DNA of 64,000 bases, taken from positions 2,418,001 through 2,482,000 of the forward strand of contig NZ_CP084951.1 in assembly GCF_022788655.1 (NCBI RefSeq), in the 5' to 3' direction. The position numbers and the translations under genes are program-made. Numbering within the stretch: the stretch's first letter is position 1; each line of letters opens with the position of its first letter. The DNA comes from Sulfitobacter indolifex. GTDB taxonomy: Bacteria > Pseudomonadota > Alphaproteobacteria > Rhodobacterales > Rhodobacteraceae. The notes under the pieces are model-generated. The model saw only the letters and a list, made by a program, of their open reading frames with translations, was not told the origin of the DNA and did not search any database. Positions 34,075 through 43,745 of the stretch are shown here, in pieces.

Positions 34075-34684
34075 AGCTGTCCTTTGCTTGGGTAAGGCCA
34101 GCGGCACGGCAAATCCGGCCGCCTGCGGCGTTGCTGGCAAACTGGACGTGAATGCATCTGCATGCAACTGCTCGGCGACGATATTTTAGGCGCCAATTGC
34201 ATCGCAGCTTCAGGGGGTCTGAACCTTAGCTCGGTTCTCCGTTCCGTTTACGCGCTTTCCGATACAGAAGCGTCCGATGGTGCCGGAAGCTACGCTCGCA
34301 ATGAGATGGGGTAAACACGACAACCCAAGCGGCCCAAAGACGGCTCTCTTCGCGATACTGCCATGCCCTAGCACAAAGCGACTGGTCGGCATCCGAGAAG
34401 ATGCAATTATGAAGGATGCGAGACCAATCTCTAACGTTAACCAACATCTGGAACCTCCCTTTCGCATAGCGTCAGGACGTTTTGTTGCCCCTGCCGCCTA
34501 GGATTCGGTCCCCCCGGATAAATTAAATGCTGGCTTACGAATCTGCCGAGAATAAGGCGGAGGGTGGCAAAACCATGCCGCGCGGATGTAAATTTTCCGC
34601 GTAAGGTGCGTACGGAGGGTCAGTTGGGATGGGTGCCTAGGCACACCGAAACGCGGGGCAATGGGCCGAGGTTTCTGGTGTGGG
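34075..34684. other. Intergenic stretch before tRNA-Ser
   Basis: About 610 bases without a supportable gene. Open frames of 74-85 codons at 34210-34501 on both strands overlap each other, lack ribosome sites and match nothing I recognise. Confidence 0.5.
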
Positions 34685-34774
34685 TGGCGGAGACGAAGGG
34701 ATTCGAACCCTCGAGACCCTTCCGGGCCTACTCCCTTAGCAGGGGAGCGCCTTCGACCACTCGGCCACGTCTCC
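34685..34774 (-). tRNA. tRNA-Ser (anticodon GCT)
   Basis: A 90-base class II tRNA on the minus strand starting GGAGACGTGGCCGAGTGG, with anticodon loop CTGCTAA (GCT), a long variable arm (GGCCCGGAAGGGTC), T-arm GGTTCGAATCC and encoded CCA. Confidence 0.96.
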
Positions 34775-35208
34775 GTCGACCCGTTTAGAGAGGTCGCGCC
34801 GAAGAGACAAGGCAAAATTGGCCAGAAATTTAGCATTTTCTGAAGGTCTAATTTGTCCGGCCCCGGGGCGCGGTTCCTTGAGTGCAGATCTGCTTCATCC
34901 GAAATGCTGCTCTGCAGAAAAACGTTGCCGCCGATATCCCGTTCGACACCATTTCTTAGCAAGTCCAGCGCCACTGTAGTAACTCACACGAGAGCGTGAA
35001 TGACTTGTGAAGCCAAACTAATTTGCCATCATGCTATTGTTATAAATTAATTTTTTCCACCACAGCGAAGCACCGCCGCTCTTAACCACCCTGACTTCTC
35101 CCCAATCTTGCTGCAGAGCCGAAACTTTGTTCATCCGGGCGTCGTTACTTCACCACAAACGATGACATCGCAATGATGCGATCTTAGAAAAACCCGAAGG
35201 AACACATT
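34775..35208. other. Intergenic stretch after tRNA-Ser
   Basis: No gene is seen. The part near 35030-35060 is AT-rich (TTATAAATTAATTTTTT) and may belong to the promoter of the secreted protein at 35209. A direct GATG-ATGATG-like repeat near 35160-35180 is too short to interpret. Confidence 0.4.
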
Positions 35209-35505
35209 ATGAAACTTATTCTTACAACAGCCGTCGCCGCATTGATTTCTACTGCTGCCGTCGCCGACAACTCTACCCGCTACAACGACATCTTCCTGGA
35301 CACCTCGACTGGCGCGGGCGAAGTCTATGGCAACAATGACCGTATGCGCCCCGCAGGCGTGTCGACCAAAGCCAATGACATCACGTTAAACACTGCTGAC
35401 GTAACCAAGAACGACGATACCGTGATGAGCAGCCGCAACGCTCTGAGAAGCCCCGGTGAAGGTTACATCTATGGTGGCTTTGGCGCGGGCAACGACAGCA
35501 AGTAA
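35209..35505 (+). CDS. Small exported protein of unknown function
   Basis: 98 residues: signal peptide (MKLILTTAVAALISTAAVA) and a mature part rich in N, D, T and G. DNSTRYNDIFLDTSTGAGEVYGNNDRMRPAG and GEGYIYGGFGAGNDSK suggest a flexible secreted polypeptide without cysteines. AAGGAACAC before the ATG serves as ribosome site, and a strong terminator follows directly. I do not recognise the family. A pair of similar-sized exported proteins at 44483 and 44791 is not obviously related in sequence. Confidence 0.72.
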   Translation: MKLILTTAVAALISTAAVADNSTRYNDIFLDTSTGAGEVYGNNDRMRPAGVSTKANDITLNTADVTKNDDTVMSSRNALRSPGEGYIYGGFGAGNDSK

Positions 35506-35522
35506 GCCGTTGACCACCCATT

Positions 35523-35560
35523 AAAAAAGCCCGGCAGTGCAAAACTGTCGGGCTTTTTGT
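35523..35560. terminator. Bidirectional terminator between the exported protein and ychF
   Basis: AAAAAAGCCCGGCAGT and ACTGTCGGGCTTTTT form a long stem with A and T runs on either side, so it can end both converging transcripts. Confidence 0.88.
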
Positions 35561-35596
35561 ATTAAGGCCACGCTAAACGGCCTACCAATGTAGCGA

Positions 35597-36694
35597 TCAG
35601 GTGTTGAACAGAAAGTGCAGCACGTCGCCATCCTTAACGATGTAGCTTTTGCCTTCGGCGCGCATCTTGCCCGCTTCTTTCGCGGGTCCCTCACCGCCGA
35701 GGCCTATGAAATCGTCATAGGCGATAGTTTCGGCGCGAATGAAACCCTTCTCGAAATCACCGTGGATGACGCCCGCTGCTTTAGGTGCCGATGTGCCGGT
35801 TTTGATCGTCCAGGCGCGCGCTTCCTTGGGGCCGACGGTGAAATAGGTCTCAAGATGTAGCAACTCGTAGCCTGCGCGGATCAAACGATCGAGACCGGCC
35901 TCCTTCAGGCCCATCTCTTCGAGGAACATTTCGGCCTCTTCGGCCTCCAGCTGGCTGATCTCTTCTTCGATCTGGGCTGAGATCACCACATGGGAGTTGC
36001 CCTGTGCGGCGGCCATTTCAGCAACTTTGGCGGAATGGTCGTTGCCTTCGGCGGCTTCGGCCTCGCCCACGTTACAGACGTAAAGCACCGGCTTCGTGGT
36101 CAGCAATTGCAGCATGCGCCATGCCTTAGCGTCGTCTTCGTCGACTTCGACGACACGCGCGGGGTTGCCAGCCTCCAGCGCTTCCAGCGCCTTGCGCATC
36201 AGACGTTCCTGCTGCACCGCCTCCTTGTCGCCGCCGCGCACTTTGCGAACGATGTTTTGCAGTCGTTTCTCGATGCTTTCGATGTCTGCCAGCATCAATT
36301 CGGTGTCGATGGTTTCGGCATCGGCAACCGGGTCAACGCGGCCTTCGACGTGGGTCACGTCCCCGTCTTCAAAGCAGCGCAGCACATGGGCGATGGCATC
36401 GACTTCGCGGATATTGGCAAGGAACTGATTGCCCAAGCCCTCCCCTTTCGAAGCGCCTTTCACCAGACCGGCGATATCGACAAAGGTCATGCGCGTGGGG
36501 ATGATGCTTTTCGACTTCGCGATCTCGGCCAATGTGTCGAGCCGCGCGTCAGGCACAGCAACTTCGCCGACGTTGGGCTCAATGGTGCAGAACGGAAAAT
36601 TCGCCGCCTGCGCCGCTGCGGTGCGGGTCAGCGCGTTGAAAAGGGTCGATTTGCCGACGTTCGGCAGACCGACGATGCCCATTTTGAAACCCAT
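35597..36694 (-). CDS. ychF: Redox-regulated ATPase YchF
   Basis: 365 residues, full length. G1 motif [14 protein letters not shown] at 9-22, [46 protein letters not shown], the NVGEAEAAE region for the NxxE nucleotide motif of YchF, and the C-terminal TGS-like domain ending [17 protein letters not shown]. YchF is a universally conserved Obg-family protein that prefers ATP, binds the ribosome and represses oxidative-stress defence. Confidence 0.96.
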   Translation of the reverse strand: MGFKMGIVGLPNVGKSTLFNALTRTAAAQAANFPFCTIEPNVGEVAVPDARLDTLAEIAKSKSIIPTRMTFVDIAGLVKGASKGEGLGNQFLANIREVDAIAHVLRCFEDGDVTHVEGRVDPVADAETIDTELMLADIESIEKRLQNIVRKVRGGDKEAVQQERLMRKALEALEAGNPARVVEVDEDDAKAWRMLQLLTTKPVLYVCNVGEAEAAEGNDHSAKVAEMAAAQGNSHVVISAQIEEEISQLEAEEAEMFLEEMGLKEAGLDRLIRAGYELLHLETYFTVGPKEARAWTIKTGTSAPKAAGVIHGDFEKGFIRAETIAYDDFIGLGGEGPAKEAGKMRAEGKSYIVKDGDVLHFLFNT

Positions 36695-36753
36695 GACGAT
36701 ACCCCTATAAAAGCTGCGCGTGTGTTAGGGGTAGCGGGCGCAAAGCGCAAGGC

Positions 36754-36945
36754 TCAGCGCGCGCGGCGGTCCTGATGCGCCTGATAGATCAAGATCCACG
36801 CGAGCAGAATGAACATCGGATGGGTCAGCCCGCCTGAGAAGATAATCGCGGGCACCCAGATCAGGAACACCACGATGGACAGGATCGGCCGTCCGATCAG
36901 CAGGATCGACAGCGGCGGCAGAAAAAGGGCGAGTACATAATTCAT
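36754..36945 (-). CDS. YqaE/Pmp3-like small membrane protein
   Basis: 63 residues with two hydrophobic helices: LALFLPPLSILLIGRPILSIVVFLIWVPAII and MFILLAWILIYQAH. The LPPLSILL start and GxP turn are typical of the YqaE/Pmp3 family, which affects membrane potential and salt tolerance. It ends with HQDRRAR. It lies upstream of ychF on the same strand with a 59-base gap and is divergent from trpA. Confidence 0.78.
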   Translation of the reverse strand: MNYVLALFLPPLSILLIGRPILSIVVFLIWVPAIIFSGGLTHPMFILLAWILIYQAHQDRRAR

Positions 36946-37099
36946 GCGCCATGAGATAGGAGGCTTTGCGCAAAATGGAAGGGCGCGCCGCGCAAAGCGG
37001 CCTCAAAGGGGAAATTTTGCCGCCCCCTGCCCCGCGGCGGATTGATTTTCGCCGCCACATTCGGCATTGCCGAGGAAAGCACCAAATGAGGCAAGCCAC

Positions 37100-37891
37100 A
37101 TGACCCGTATTGACGCCAAATTCGAAGACCTCCGCGCCCGCGGCAAAAAGGCGTTTGTCTCCTATGTGATGGCCGGTGACCCGGATTTTGATCGCTCCCT
37201 AGAGATCGTGCGCGGCTTGCCCGCCGCCGGGGTGGATATCATTGAACTGGGCCTGCCTTTCACCGATCCAATGGCCGACGGCCCGACGATCCAGCTTGCC
37301 GGTCAGCGCGCCCTTGCAGCAGGCATGACGCTGAAACGCACGCTCGAAATGGTTCGCGCCTTTCGCAAGGATGACGACACGACCCCAATCGTATTGATGG
37401 GCTATTACAACCCGATCTATTCTATGGGTGTTGAGAAGTTCTTAACCGAAGCCAAAGACGCCGGGATCGACGGGTTGATCGTGGTCGACCTGCCGCCCGA
37501 AGAAGACATCGAGCTGTGCCTGCCCGCGCAGGACGCCGGGCTGAACTTCATCCGCCTTGCCACGCCCACGACAGACGACAAGCGCCTGCCCCGCGTGGTG
37601 CAGAACACCTCTGGCTTTGTCTATTACGTCTCAATCACCGGTATCACCGGCTCAGCTGAGGCGAATGCCGCCGATGTCTCTCCCGAGGTTAAGCGCATTC
37701 AAAAGGCCAGCGGCCTGCCCGTCATCGTGGGCTTTGGCGTGAACACCCCCGAAAAAGCCCGCGCCATCGCCGAAGTGGCCGACGGTGTGGTGATCGGCTC
37801 AGCCATCGTCAACCGCATCGCCAATGGCGACAGTCCCGAGGATGTGTTGGCTTTCGTCAAATCCCTCGCTGACGGGGCGCATTCGGCGTAA
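37100..37891 (+). CDS. trpA: Tryptophan synthase alpha subunit
   Basis: 263 residues. Catalytic E and D are in [16 protein letters not shown]; other marks are [50 protein letters not shown] and VVIGSAIV. It converts indoleglycerol phosphate to indole and glyceraldehyde 3-phosphate for TrpB. ATG at 37100 fits the family start ([16 protein letters not shown]) and has GAGGCAAGC upstream. trpB is not adjacent; it lies at 45492 on the opposite strand. A terminator follows the gene. Confidence 0.97.
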   Translation: MTRIDAKFEDLRARGKKAFVSYVMAGDPDFDRSLEIVRGLPAAGVDIIELGLPFTDPMADGPTIQLAGQRALAAGMTLKRTLEMVRAFRKDDDTTPIVLMGYYNPIYSMGVEKFLTEAKDAGIDGLIVVDLPPEEDIELCLPAQDAGLNFIRLATPTTDDKRLPRVVQNTSGFVYYVSITGITGSAEANAADVSPEVKRIQKASGLPVIVGFGVNTPEKARAIAEVADGVVIGSAIVNRIANGDSPEDVLAFVKSLADGAHSA

Positions 37892-37915
37892 CCCACTACC
37901 CTAAAGAGATTAACC

Positions 37916-37950
37916 AAAGCCCGCGCCGCCTGATTGGCCGCGCGGGCTTT
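37916..37950 (+). terminator. Terminator after trpA
   Basis: AAAGCCCGCGC and GCGCGGGCTTT form an 11-bp stem with a 13-base loop, 25 bases after the trpA stop. Confidence 0.8.
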
Positions 37951-38029
37951 GCCGTTGGTAAGCCGTTCACAATTGCCAAGCCCTTCGCCAATTGCTACCC
38001 AAAGTTAACTCATTCAGCATAGGTGGCCC

Positions 38030-39220
38030 ATGCCCGTCATCACCAGCATCGACGATCTCAAACGCATCTACAAACGGCGCGTGCCGCAGATGTTCTATGA
38101 TTACGCAGAGTCGGGCAGCTGGACGGAGCAGACTTTCCGTGAGAACAGCAGCGACTTCGACCAAATCCGCCTGCGCCAACGGGTGGCGGTGGACATGTCG
38201 GGCCGCAGCACCGCGACCCAGATGATCGGCGAAGATGTGGCCATGCCCGTGGCCCTCGCACCTGTCGGGCTGACGGGCATGCAATGCGCCGATGGAGAGA
38301 TCAAAGCCGCCCGCGCCGCAGAAGCCTTTGGCGTGCCCTTCACGCTCTCGACCATGTCGATCAACTCCATCGAAGACGTGGCCGAGGCGACGACAAAACC
38401 CTTTTGGTTCCAGCTTTATACCATGCGCGATCAGGATTATGTCAGCCGCCTGATCCAGCGCGCCAAGGATGCGAAATGCTCGGCCTTGGTCATCACGCTT
38501 GATCTGCAAATCCTTGGCCAGCGGCACAAAGATCTGAAAAACGGTCTGTCGGCCCCGCCCAAACTGACCGCCAAAACAATCGCCAACCTCGCCACCAAAT
38601 GGGGCTGGGGGATCGAAATGCTGGGCGCGAAGCGGCGGCATTTCGGTAATATCGTCGGCCATGTGCATGGCGTGACCGACAATGCCGACCTCGGCGCGTG
38701 GACGGCGGAGCAGTTTGACCCCTCGCTTGACTGGGACAAGATTGCCAAGATCAAAGAGCAATGGGGCGGCAAAGTGATCCTCAAGGGGATTTTGGATGCC
38801 GAAGATGCACGGATGGCGCTGAAAGTCGGGGCCGATGCGATTATCGTCTCCAACCACGGCGGCCGCCAATTGGATGGCGCGCTCAGTTCAATCCGAATGC
38901 TACCCGAAATTCTCGACGCGGTGGGCGATCAGATCGAAGTGCATCTCGATGGCGGCATCCGTTCGGGTCAGGACGTGCTCAAAGCCATGGCGATGGGCGC
39001 GAAAGGCACCTACATCGGGCGTGCCTTTATCTACGGGCTGGGCGCGATGGGCCAACAGGGCGTGACCCGCGCGCTAGAGGTGATACACCGCGAATTGGAC
39101 CTGACCATGGCGCTTTGCGGCGAGACGCAAGTGGCCAACCTTGGGCGGCACAACCTATTGATCCCCCGCAATTTTGGTGGCGATTGGCAGGAATGGCCGC
39201 GTGATCCGGCCAAATGCTGA
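38030..39220 (+). CDS. lldD: L-lactate dehydrogenase / alpha-hydroxy-acid oxidising flavoprotein
   Basis: 396 residues of the FMN-dependent alpha-hydroxy-acid dehydrogenase family. It has IDDLKRIYKRRVPQMFYDYAESG at the start, LAPVGLTGMQ, FQLYTMRDQ, GADAIIVSNHGGRQLDGA with the catalytic histidine, and HLDGGIRSGQDVLKAMAMGAKG. The length and order match LldD, which oxidises L-lactate to pyruvate and feeds quinone. The next gene starts inside its last codons. A weak upstream ribosome site (AGGTGG) precedes the ATG. Confidence 0.92.
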   Translation: MPVITSIDDLKRIYKRRVPQMFYDYAESGSWTEQTFRENSSDFDQIRLRQRVAVDMSGRSTATQMIGEDVAMPVALAPVGLTGMQCADGEIKAARAAEAFGVPFTLSTMSINSIEDVAEATTKPFWFQLYTMRDQDYVSRLIQRAKDAKCSALVITLDLQILGQRHKDLKNGLSAPPKLTAKTIANLATKWGWGIEMLGAKRRHFGNIVGHVHGVTDNADLGAWTAEQFDPSLDWDKIAKIKEQWGGKVILKGILDAEDARMALKVGADAIIVSNHGGRQLDGALSSIRMLPEILDAVGDQIEVHLDGGIRSGQDVLKAMAMGAKGTYIGRAFIYGLGAMGQQGVTRALEVIHRELDLTMALCGETQVANLGRHNLLIPRNFGGDWQEWPRDPAKC

Positions 39221-39834
39221 TCTTTCTCAGCCGCGAGCTGACCTTTCTCGCCACGCCCAAAACCGGGACAACGGCCGTGGAAATGGCGCTAAAGCCTGCG
39301 GCAGAAATCGTTTTTTCGCGCAATCGCAAGCACCTCACGGCCCTGCGTTATAAAAAACGTGTGCTGCCGTTCTTGCAGGATACCTTCTCGGCCTCACCCG
39401 AGCCGCTGGCGGTGATGCGCGACCCTATTGAGCAAATTCGCAGTTGGTATCGGTATCGCAGCCAGCCGCGACTGGATGGCAAAGCGCTTAGCACCAAGGG
39501 CTTGACCTTCGAGCAGTTCGCGCTCGAGGTGATCTCTGACGCGCCCCCGCCCCGCGCGCAGATCGGCAGCCAATTCTCCTTTCTCACCTCAGGCCAAGGC
39601 GACCTGTTGGTGCAGCACCTCTTTGCCTATGAAAGCCAACCTGCCTTCCGCGATTTTCTAGCGGATCGTTTGGGCCGTGAAATCAAACTGAAGCCCAAAA
39701 ATGTCTCTCCCGATGTGCCTGCGCCGCTTTCCTCTGAGGTAGAAGCACGGCTGCGCGCCGCGCGGGCCAAGGAATTCGCCCTCTATGACCGGCTGATGGC
39801 AGCCGAAGGCTACCTGCATACACCGCAGGAATAG
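39214..39834 (+). CDS. Sulfotransferase-like protein
   Basis: 206 residues. The 5'-PAPS binding loop [10 protein letters not shown] lies at about 14-23, and [17 protein letters not shown] (about 67-83) matches the 3'-phosphate loop R-D-P of sulfotransferases. These two motifs define the sulfotransferase fold. The acceptor cannot be predicted. Its ATG overlaps the lldD stop by 7 bases, so it is coupled to the lactate dehydrogenase gene, an unexpected pairing. Confidence 0.78.
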   Translation: MLIFLSRELTFLATPKTGTTAVEMALKPAAEIVFSRNRKHLTALRYKKRVLPFLQDTFSASPEPLAVMRDPIEQIRSWYRYRSQPRLDGKALSTKGLTFEQFALEVISDAPPPRAQIGSQFSFLTSGQGDLLVQHLFAYESQPAFRDFLADRLGREIKLKPKNVSPDVPAPLSSEVEARLRAARAKEFALYDRLMAAEGYLHTPQE

Positions 39835-39947
39835 CCCGGCACCCGGCCCTTTTGCCCTTTCCAGCCAAGCAAAACCGGTCTATACGCGCGGCTTCACGCG
39901 GGAATACAGCCTTGGAGGATTCCCGCCCTAATAAATTGGAGACTAAA

Positions 39948-40604
39948 ATGGCCGGAGAGATTCCTGATCTTGAAGCCCAGGTACGTACGGGGACAGGCAA
40001 GGGCGCCGCTCGTCAAGCACGTCGTGACGGCATGGTTCCTGGTATCGTATTTGGTGGTGACAACGAGCCGCTGCCGATCAATATCCCGTTCAACAAGCTG
40101 CTGACCCGCCTGCGTCAGGGCCGCTTTAAAGCGACCTTGTTCAACCTCAAGGTTGAAGGCCACGACGACGTTCGTGTGATCTGCCGCGACGTTCAGCGCC
40201 ATGTTGTCAAAGACCTGCCCACGCACATCGACCTGATGCGCCTGAAGCGGACCACCAAGATCAACCTGTTCATCAACGTCGAAGTTAAAGGCGAAGAAGA
40301 ATGCCCCGGCCTGAAAAAGGGTGGCGTGCTCACTCTGGTTCGTCCGGAAGTTGAACTGGTCGTGACTGCTGCGGACATCCCTGAGTTCGTGACCGTGGAC
40401 GTCACCGGTCTTGAGATCGGCGACAGCGCAACCATCAGCCGCGTCGACCTGCCCGAAGGCGCCAAGCCCACAATCGACCGCGACTTTGTTATCGCGACGG
40501 TTTCGGCACCTGCCGGTCTGTCCGCGGCGGATGACGACGAAGACGACACTCCGGTTGACGAAGTGCCAACCACCGAAATGGGTCCGCCCGACGGTGAAGA
40601 ATAA
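39948..40604 (+). CDS. rplY: 50S ribosomal protein L25 (general stress protein Ctc type)
   Basis: 218 residues. The N-terminal L25 domain has [25 protein letters not shown] and [20 protein letters not shown]; the C-terminal TL5 domain follows with [19 protein letters not shown] and [28 protein letters not shown], then an acidic tail [13 protein letters not shown]. It binds 5S rRNA. ATG at 39948 has TTGGAGAC upstream. It is followed by a terminator and then pth, the common rplY-pth order. Confidence 0.96.
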   Translation: MAGEIPDLEAQVRTGTGKGAARQARRDGMVPGIVFGGDNEPLPINIPFNKLLTRLRQGRFKATLFNLKVEGHDDVRVICRDVQRHVVKDLPTHIDLMRLKRTTKINLFINVEVKGEEECPGLKKGGVLTLVRPEVELVVTAADIPEFVTVDVTGLEIGDSATISRVDLPEGAKPTIDRDFVIATVSAPAGLSAADDDEDDTPVDEVPTTEMGPPDGEE

Positions 40605-40630
40605 GCAATCTGCCGCAAGGCATTGCTGGA

Positions 40631-40658
40631 ACGGGGTCGCATCACGCGGCCCCGTTTT
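40631..40658 (+). terminator. Terminator after rplY
   Basis: ACGGGGTCGC and GCGGCCCCGT form a stem with one mismatch around ATCAC, followed by TTTTGC, 27 bases after the stop. Confidence 0.78.
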
Positions 40659-40787
40659 GCGTATGGGGGGCGGGCAATTTCTTTGAAAGAAATCACTACG
40701 GAATTTTCAAAATATTCCGATGCACGGCAGGCCATTCCATCCCCCTGCCCCGCTTGCTAAACTGCACCGAACCACAGGAGACCCGCC

Positions 40788-41495
40788 ATGAAACTGATCG
40801 TCGGCCTCGGCAATCCGGGCGCGAAATACGCCCGCAACCGCCACAACATCGGCTTCATGGCGCTCGACCGTATCGCGGAGGATCACGGTTTTGCCCCGTG
40901 GAAGGGCAAGTTTCAGGGAAGCGTGAGCGAGGGGCGCTTTGGTTCTGACCGGGCGGTGCTGCTCAAGCCCGAGACCTTTATGAACAACTCCGGCCAATCG
41001 GTGCAGGTCGCGATGAAGTTCTACAAGATCGACGCGAGCGATGTGATCGTCTTCCACGATGAGTTGGACCTCGCGCCGGGCAAGGTGAAATGCAAGACGG
41101 GCGGCGGCCATGCAGGTCATAACGGCCTGCGCTCAATCCACGCGCATATCGGGGCGGAGTATGATCGCGTACGCCTCGGCATCGGTCACCCCGGCCATAA
41201 AGACGCGGTGGCGGGCTATGTATTGCGCGATTTCCCCAAGGCTGATGAGGGCTGGCTGGACGATGTGCTGCGGGGCATTTCCGACGGCGCCGCTGACCTG
41301 GCGCGGGGCGACACCGGGCGGTTCATGAATGCCGTGGCCCTGCGCGTGGCCCCGCCGCGCTCAGGCACCGGCAGCAAGGGGCCCAAAAAACCCGCAGATG
41401 CAAAACCGCAATCCGCCCCCGCCACTCCCGCCGCATCTAAGCCGGAGGCGGAAGCCCAATCGCCCCTGCAAAAACTGATGGACCGCTTCCGCTGA
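40788..41495 (+). CDS. pth: Peptidyl-tRNA hydrolase
   Basis: 235 residues. GLGNPGAKYARNRHNIGFMALDRIA holds the catalytic histidine; KPETFMNNSGQSV, VFHDELDL, GGGHAGHNGLRSI and RVRLGIGHPG are all present. It cleaves peptidyl-tRNA released early from the ribosome. The last 45 residues (GSKGPKKPADAKPQS...) form a charged, proline-rich tail beyond the usual length. AGGAGAC before the ATG gives the start. Confidence 0.97.
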   Translation: MKLIVGLGNPGAKYARNRHNIGFMALDRIAEDHGFAPWKGKFQGSVSEGRFGSDRAVLLKPETFMNNSGQSVQVAMKFYKIDASDVIVFHDELDLAPGKVKCKTGGGHAGHNGLRSIHAHIGAEYDRVRLGIGHPGHKDAVAGYVLRDFPKADEGWLDDVLRGISDGAADLARGDTGRFMNAVALRVAPPRSGTGSKGPKKPADAKPQSAPATPAASKPEAEAQSPLQKLMDRFR

Positions 41496-41573
41496 GCAAA
41501 TCAGCCTGACGCAATGTCGGGCTGGCCCCCGCCCCTGTGCCGTGGTTCACTAAAACCCAACAGGGGGGACATC

Positions 41574-42749
41574 ATGCGAACATTCGGAAAATGGCTGGGC
41601 CGGGTCTTGCTGGCGCTTTTGGTGGCAGCGGTCGTCATCGGACTTTGGAAACGCGAAGAGATTGCGCGGCTTCTGGCGGTGAACTCTCTCTTCTCGGAAG
41701 AGAAGATCGTGCACAACTTCAGCCATATGGATGGTGCCTTCCTTTATGCACCCGTCTCGCGCGGCGACGGGCTGACCAGCGAACTGCCCTACGGCCCTGA
41801 AACCGAACTGCCCGAGACAGTCGACAACTGGATCGCTGCCCGCGACGTGACCTCGCTCGTTGTGTTAAAAGACGGCGCAATCGTCTATGAAAACTACTTC
41901 CAAGGCACCGGACCTGAGGACCGCCGCATTAGCTGGTCCGTGGCAAAAAGCTATCTCTCCGCTTTGGTGGGTATCTTGCTGGACGAAGGCAAAATTGCGT
42001 CCCTTGATGACCAAGTGACCAAATACGCCCCAACCCTCAAAGGCAGCGCCTATGACGGGGCGAGCTTACGCAACGTGCTGCATATGGCCAGCGGCGTCAC
42101 CTTCGACGAAGACTATCTCGACTACGATTCGGACATCAACCGCATGGGCCGGGTCGTGGCCTTGGGGGGCAGGCTGGACGATTTCACCGCCGAGCTGACC
42201 GAGACTTTCACCGAGCCGGGCAGCCAGTGGCAGTATGTCTCGATCGACACCCATGTCATCGGCATGGTGGTGCGCGGCGCCACGGGGCGCGGTATTCCTG
42301 AGTTGCTGAGCGAAAAGGTCATCGCGCCTTTGGGGCTGGAATATGCGCCCTATTACATCGTCGACGGCTCAAGCACCGCCTTTGTGTTGGGCGGTCTTAA
42401 CATGACCACGCGCGACTATGCCCGTTTTGGCCAGATGTACGCCCAAGGCGGGCAATGGAACGGCCAGCAGGTCGTGCCCGAAGCCTGGGTGCAAGCCTCG
42501 ACCAGCCCCACCGCCCCCACCGCCGACGGCCAGATCGGATACGGCTACCAATGGTGGATCCCCGTGGGCGCGGCAGACGGGGAATATATGGCGCGCGGCA
42601 TCTATGGCCAGTACATCTATGTCGACACGGCGCGTGATGTGGTCATCGCCACCAACGCCGCCGACCGCAAGTTCCGGGAGGCCGGCGTATCGGACCAGAA
42701 CATTGAGATTTTCCGCGAGATCGCTACCTCAGTCTCAGGCGGGACATAA
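41574..42749 (+). CDS. Beta-lactamase-family serine hydrolase
   Basis: 391 residues. One N-terminal membrane helix (WLGRVLLALLVAAVVIGLW) anchors it facing the periplasm. The catalytic SxxK is in SWSVAKSYLSALVG, followed by a YxN-type segment and FVLGGLNMTTRDYARFGQMYAQGG. GYGYQWWIP and MARGIYGQYIYVDTARDVVI are typical of class C/esterase-like members (EstB, D-aminopeptidase). The substrate is not predictable. ATG at 41574 has GGGGGGAC before it. It is followed by a DUF2237 gene at 16 bases, so the two may be cotranscribed. Confidence 0.88.
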   Translation: MRTFGKWLGRVLLALLVAAVVIGLWKREEIARLLAVNSLFSEEKIVHNFSHMDGAFLYAPVSRGDGLTSELPYGPETELPETVDNWIAARDVTSLVVLKDGAIVYENYFQGTGPEDRRISWSVAKSYLSALVGILLDEGKIASLDDQVTKYAPTLKGSAYDGASLRNVLHMASGVTFDEDYLDYDSDINRMGRVVALGGRLDDFTAELTETFTEPGSQWQYVSIDTHVIGMVVRGATGRGIPELLSEKVIAPLGLEYAPYYIVDGSSTAFVLGGLNMTTRDYARFGQMYAQGGQWNGQQVVPEAWVQASTSPTAPTADGQIGYGYQWWIPVGAADGEYMARGIYGQYIYVDTARDVVIATNAADRKFREAGVSDQNIEIFREIATSVSGGT

Positions 42750-42765
42750 GGCACAAGGGGAAGAC

Positions 42766-43149
42766 ATGACACCCGACAGCAGCATCAACGTTTTAAACCA
42801 GCCGCTTGCCATCTGCGGGACCGACCCGGTCACGGGCTTCTTCCGCGATGGGCATTGCAACACCTGCGCACATGATCAGGGCAGCCACACGGTCTGCGCG
42901 GTGATGACGGCAGAGTTTCTGGCCTATTCGAAATACGTCGGCAATGACCTTAGCACCCCGCGCCCTGAGTTTGGCTTTGCGGGGCTAAAGCCGGGTGATC
43001 CATGGTGCCTTTGCGCGGCGCGATTCCTGCAGGCTGCGGATGAGGGGTGCGCCCCGCAGGTCCATCTTGCCGCGACCCACCAACGCGCGCTTGATATCGT
43101 GCCGCTGGCGGTGCTGCAAACCCACGCCATAGACCTGAGTGACGGATAA
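42766..43149 (+). CDS. DUF2237 family protein
   Basis: 127 residues. NVLNQPLAICGTDPVTGFFRDGHCNTCAHDQGSHTVCAVMTAEFLAYSKYVGNDLSTPRPEFGFAGLKPGDPWCLCAARFLQA is the strongly conserved core of the family, including several cysteines and CLCAARW-like segment. Function is unknown. The ATG at 42766 has AAGGGGAAG upstream. It ends 2 bases before the next gene's start, suggesting one transcript. Confidence 0.9.
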   Translation: MTPDSSINVLNQPLAICGTDPVTGFFRDGHCNTCAHDQGSHTVCAVMTAEFLAYSKYVGNDLSTPRPEFGFAGLKPGDPWCLCAARFLQAADEGCAPQVHLAATHQRALDIVPLAVLQTHAIDLSDG

Positions 43150-43151
43150 CC

Positions 43152-43730
43152 ATGCGCCTACGCCTCCTGCCCCTCCTGCTGCTTCTGCCTGCCACCGCTT
43201 GGGCCGAACCCATCCTGCGCCCTGCAGACAGCGCGCGGCTGGAAAACCTCGATGCCGCCTTTGGGAATGCCGCGATGCAAGCGCTCGCCGCGGGTGAATC
43301 TGGGGATGTCGCCGCCCTAACCCGCGCCCTTTCAGGCCAGCCTCAGGTGGCCTTCTCCGCCGATTTGCAGGGCGACTGGTCATGCCGCACGATCAAGCTG
43401 GGCGGGGTCAGCCCGCTGGTGGCCTACTCCCCCTTCAAATGCCGCTTTACCGCGACCGACCGCGGTTTTGCCTTTGAAAAGCTCACCGGATCACAGCTGA
43501 CGCGGGGGGAGATCACCCTGCGCGATGGCCGCGCTGTCTATGCGGGCGTGGGCTATGTCCGGGGCGAAACACCGCCCGACTATGCCGATCTGCCAGCGGA
43601 TTTCACCTCTGGCGGTAAGGTGCAAAGTGACGTGGCGGTCTTCCAGCGGATCAGTCCGACACGGGCCCGGCTGCTGTTTCCGTCACCGGCTGTGGAAAGC
43701 GATTTCGATATTCTGGAACTGACGCGCTAA
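43152..43730 (+). CDS. DUF4893 exported protein
   Basis: 192 residues: signal peptide (MRLRLLPLLLLLPATAWA) and a domain with GDWSCRTIKLGG, YSPFKCRFT, FEKLTGSQLTRGEI and VYAGVGYVRGE, which I recognise as DUF4893. The two cysteines may form a disulphide in the periplasm. No activity is known. It starts 2 bases after the DUF2237 stop. The membrane-bound LuxR-type regulator converges on it from the other strand. Confidence 0.88.
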   Translation: MRLRLLPLLLLLPATAWAEPILRPADSARLENLDAAFGNAAMQALAAGESGDVAALTRALSGQPQVAFSADLQGDWSCRTIKLGGVSPLVAYSPFKCRFTATDRGFAFEKLTGSQLTRGEITLRDGRAVYAGVGYVRGETPPDYADLPADFTSGGKVQSDVAVFQRISPTRARLLFPSPAVESDFDILELTR

Positions 43731-43745
43731 GGCGCCACGCCGCCC

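Noticed and set aside
34210..34501. Short frames on both strands between the gamma-glutamyltransferase gene and tRNA-Ser
   Set aside because: They overlap each other, and none has a ribosome site or recognisable content.
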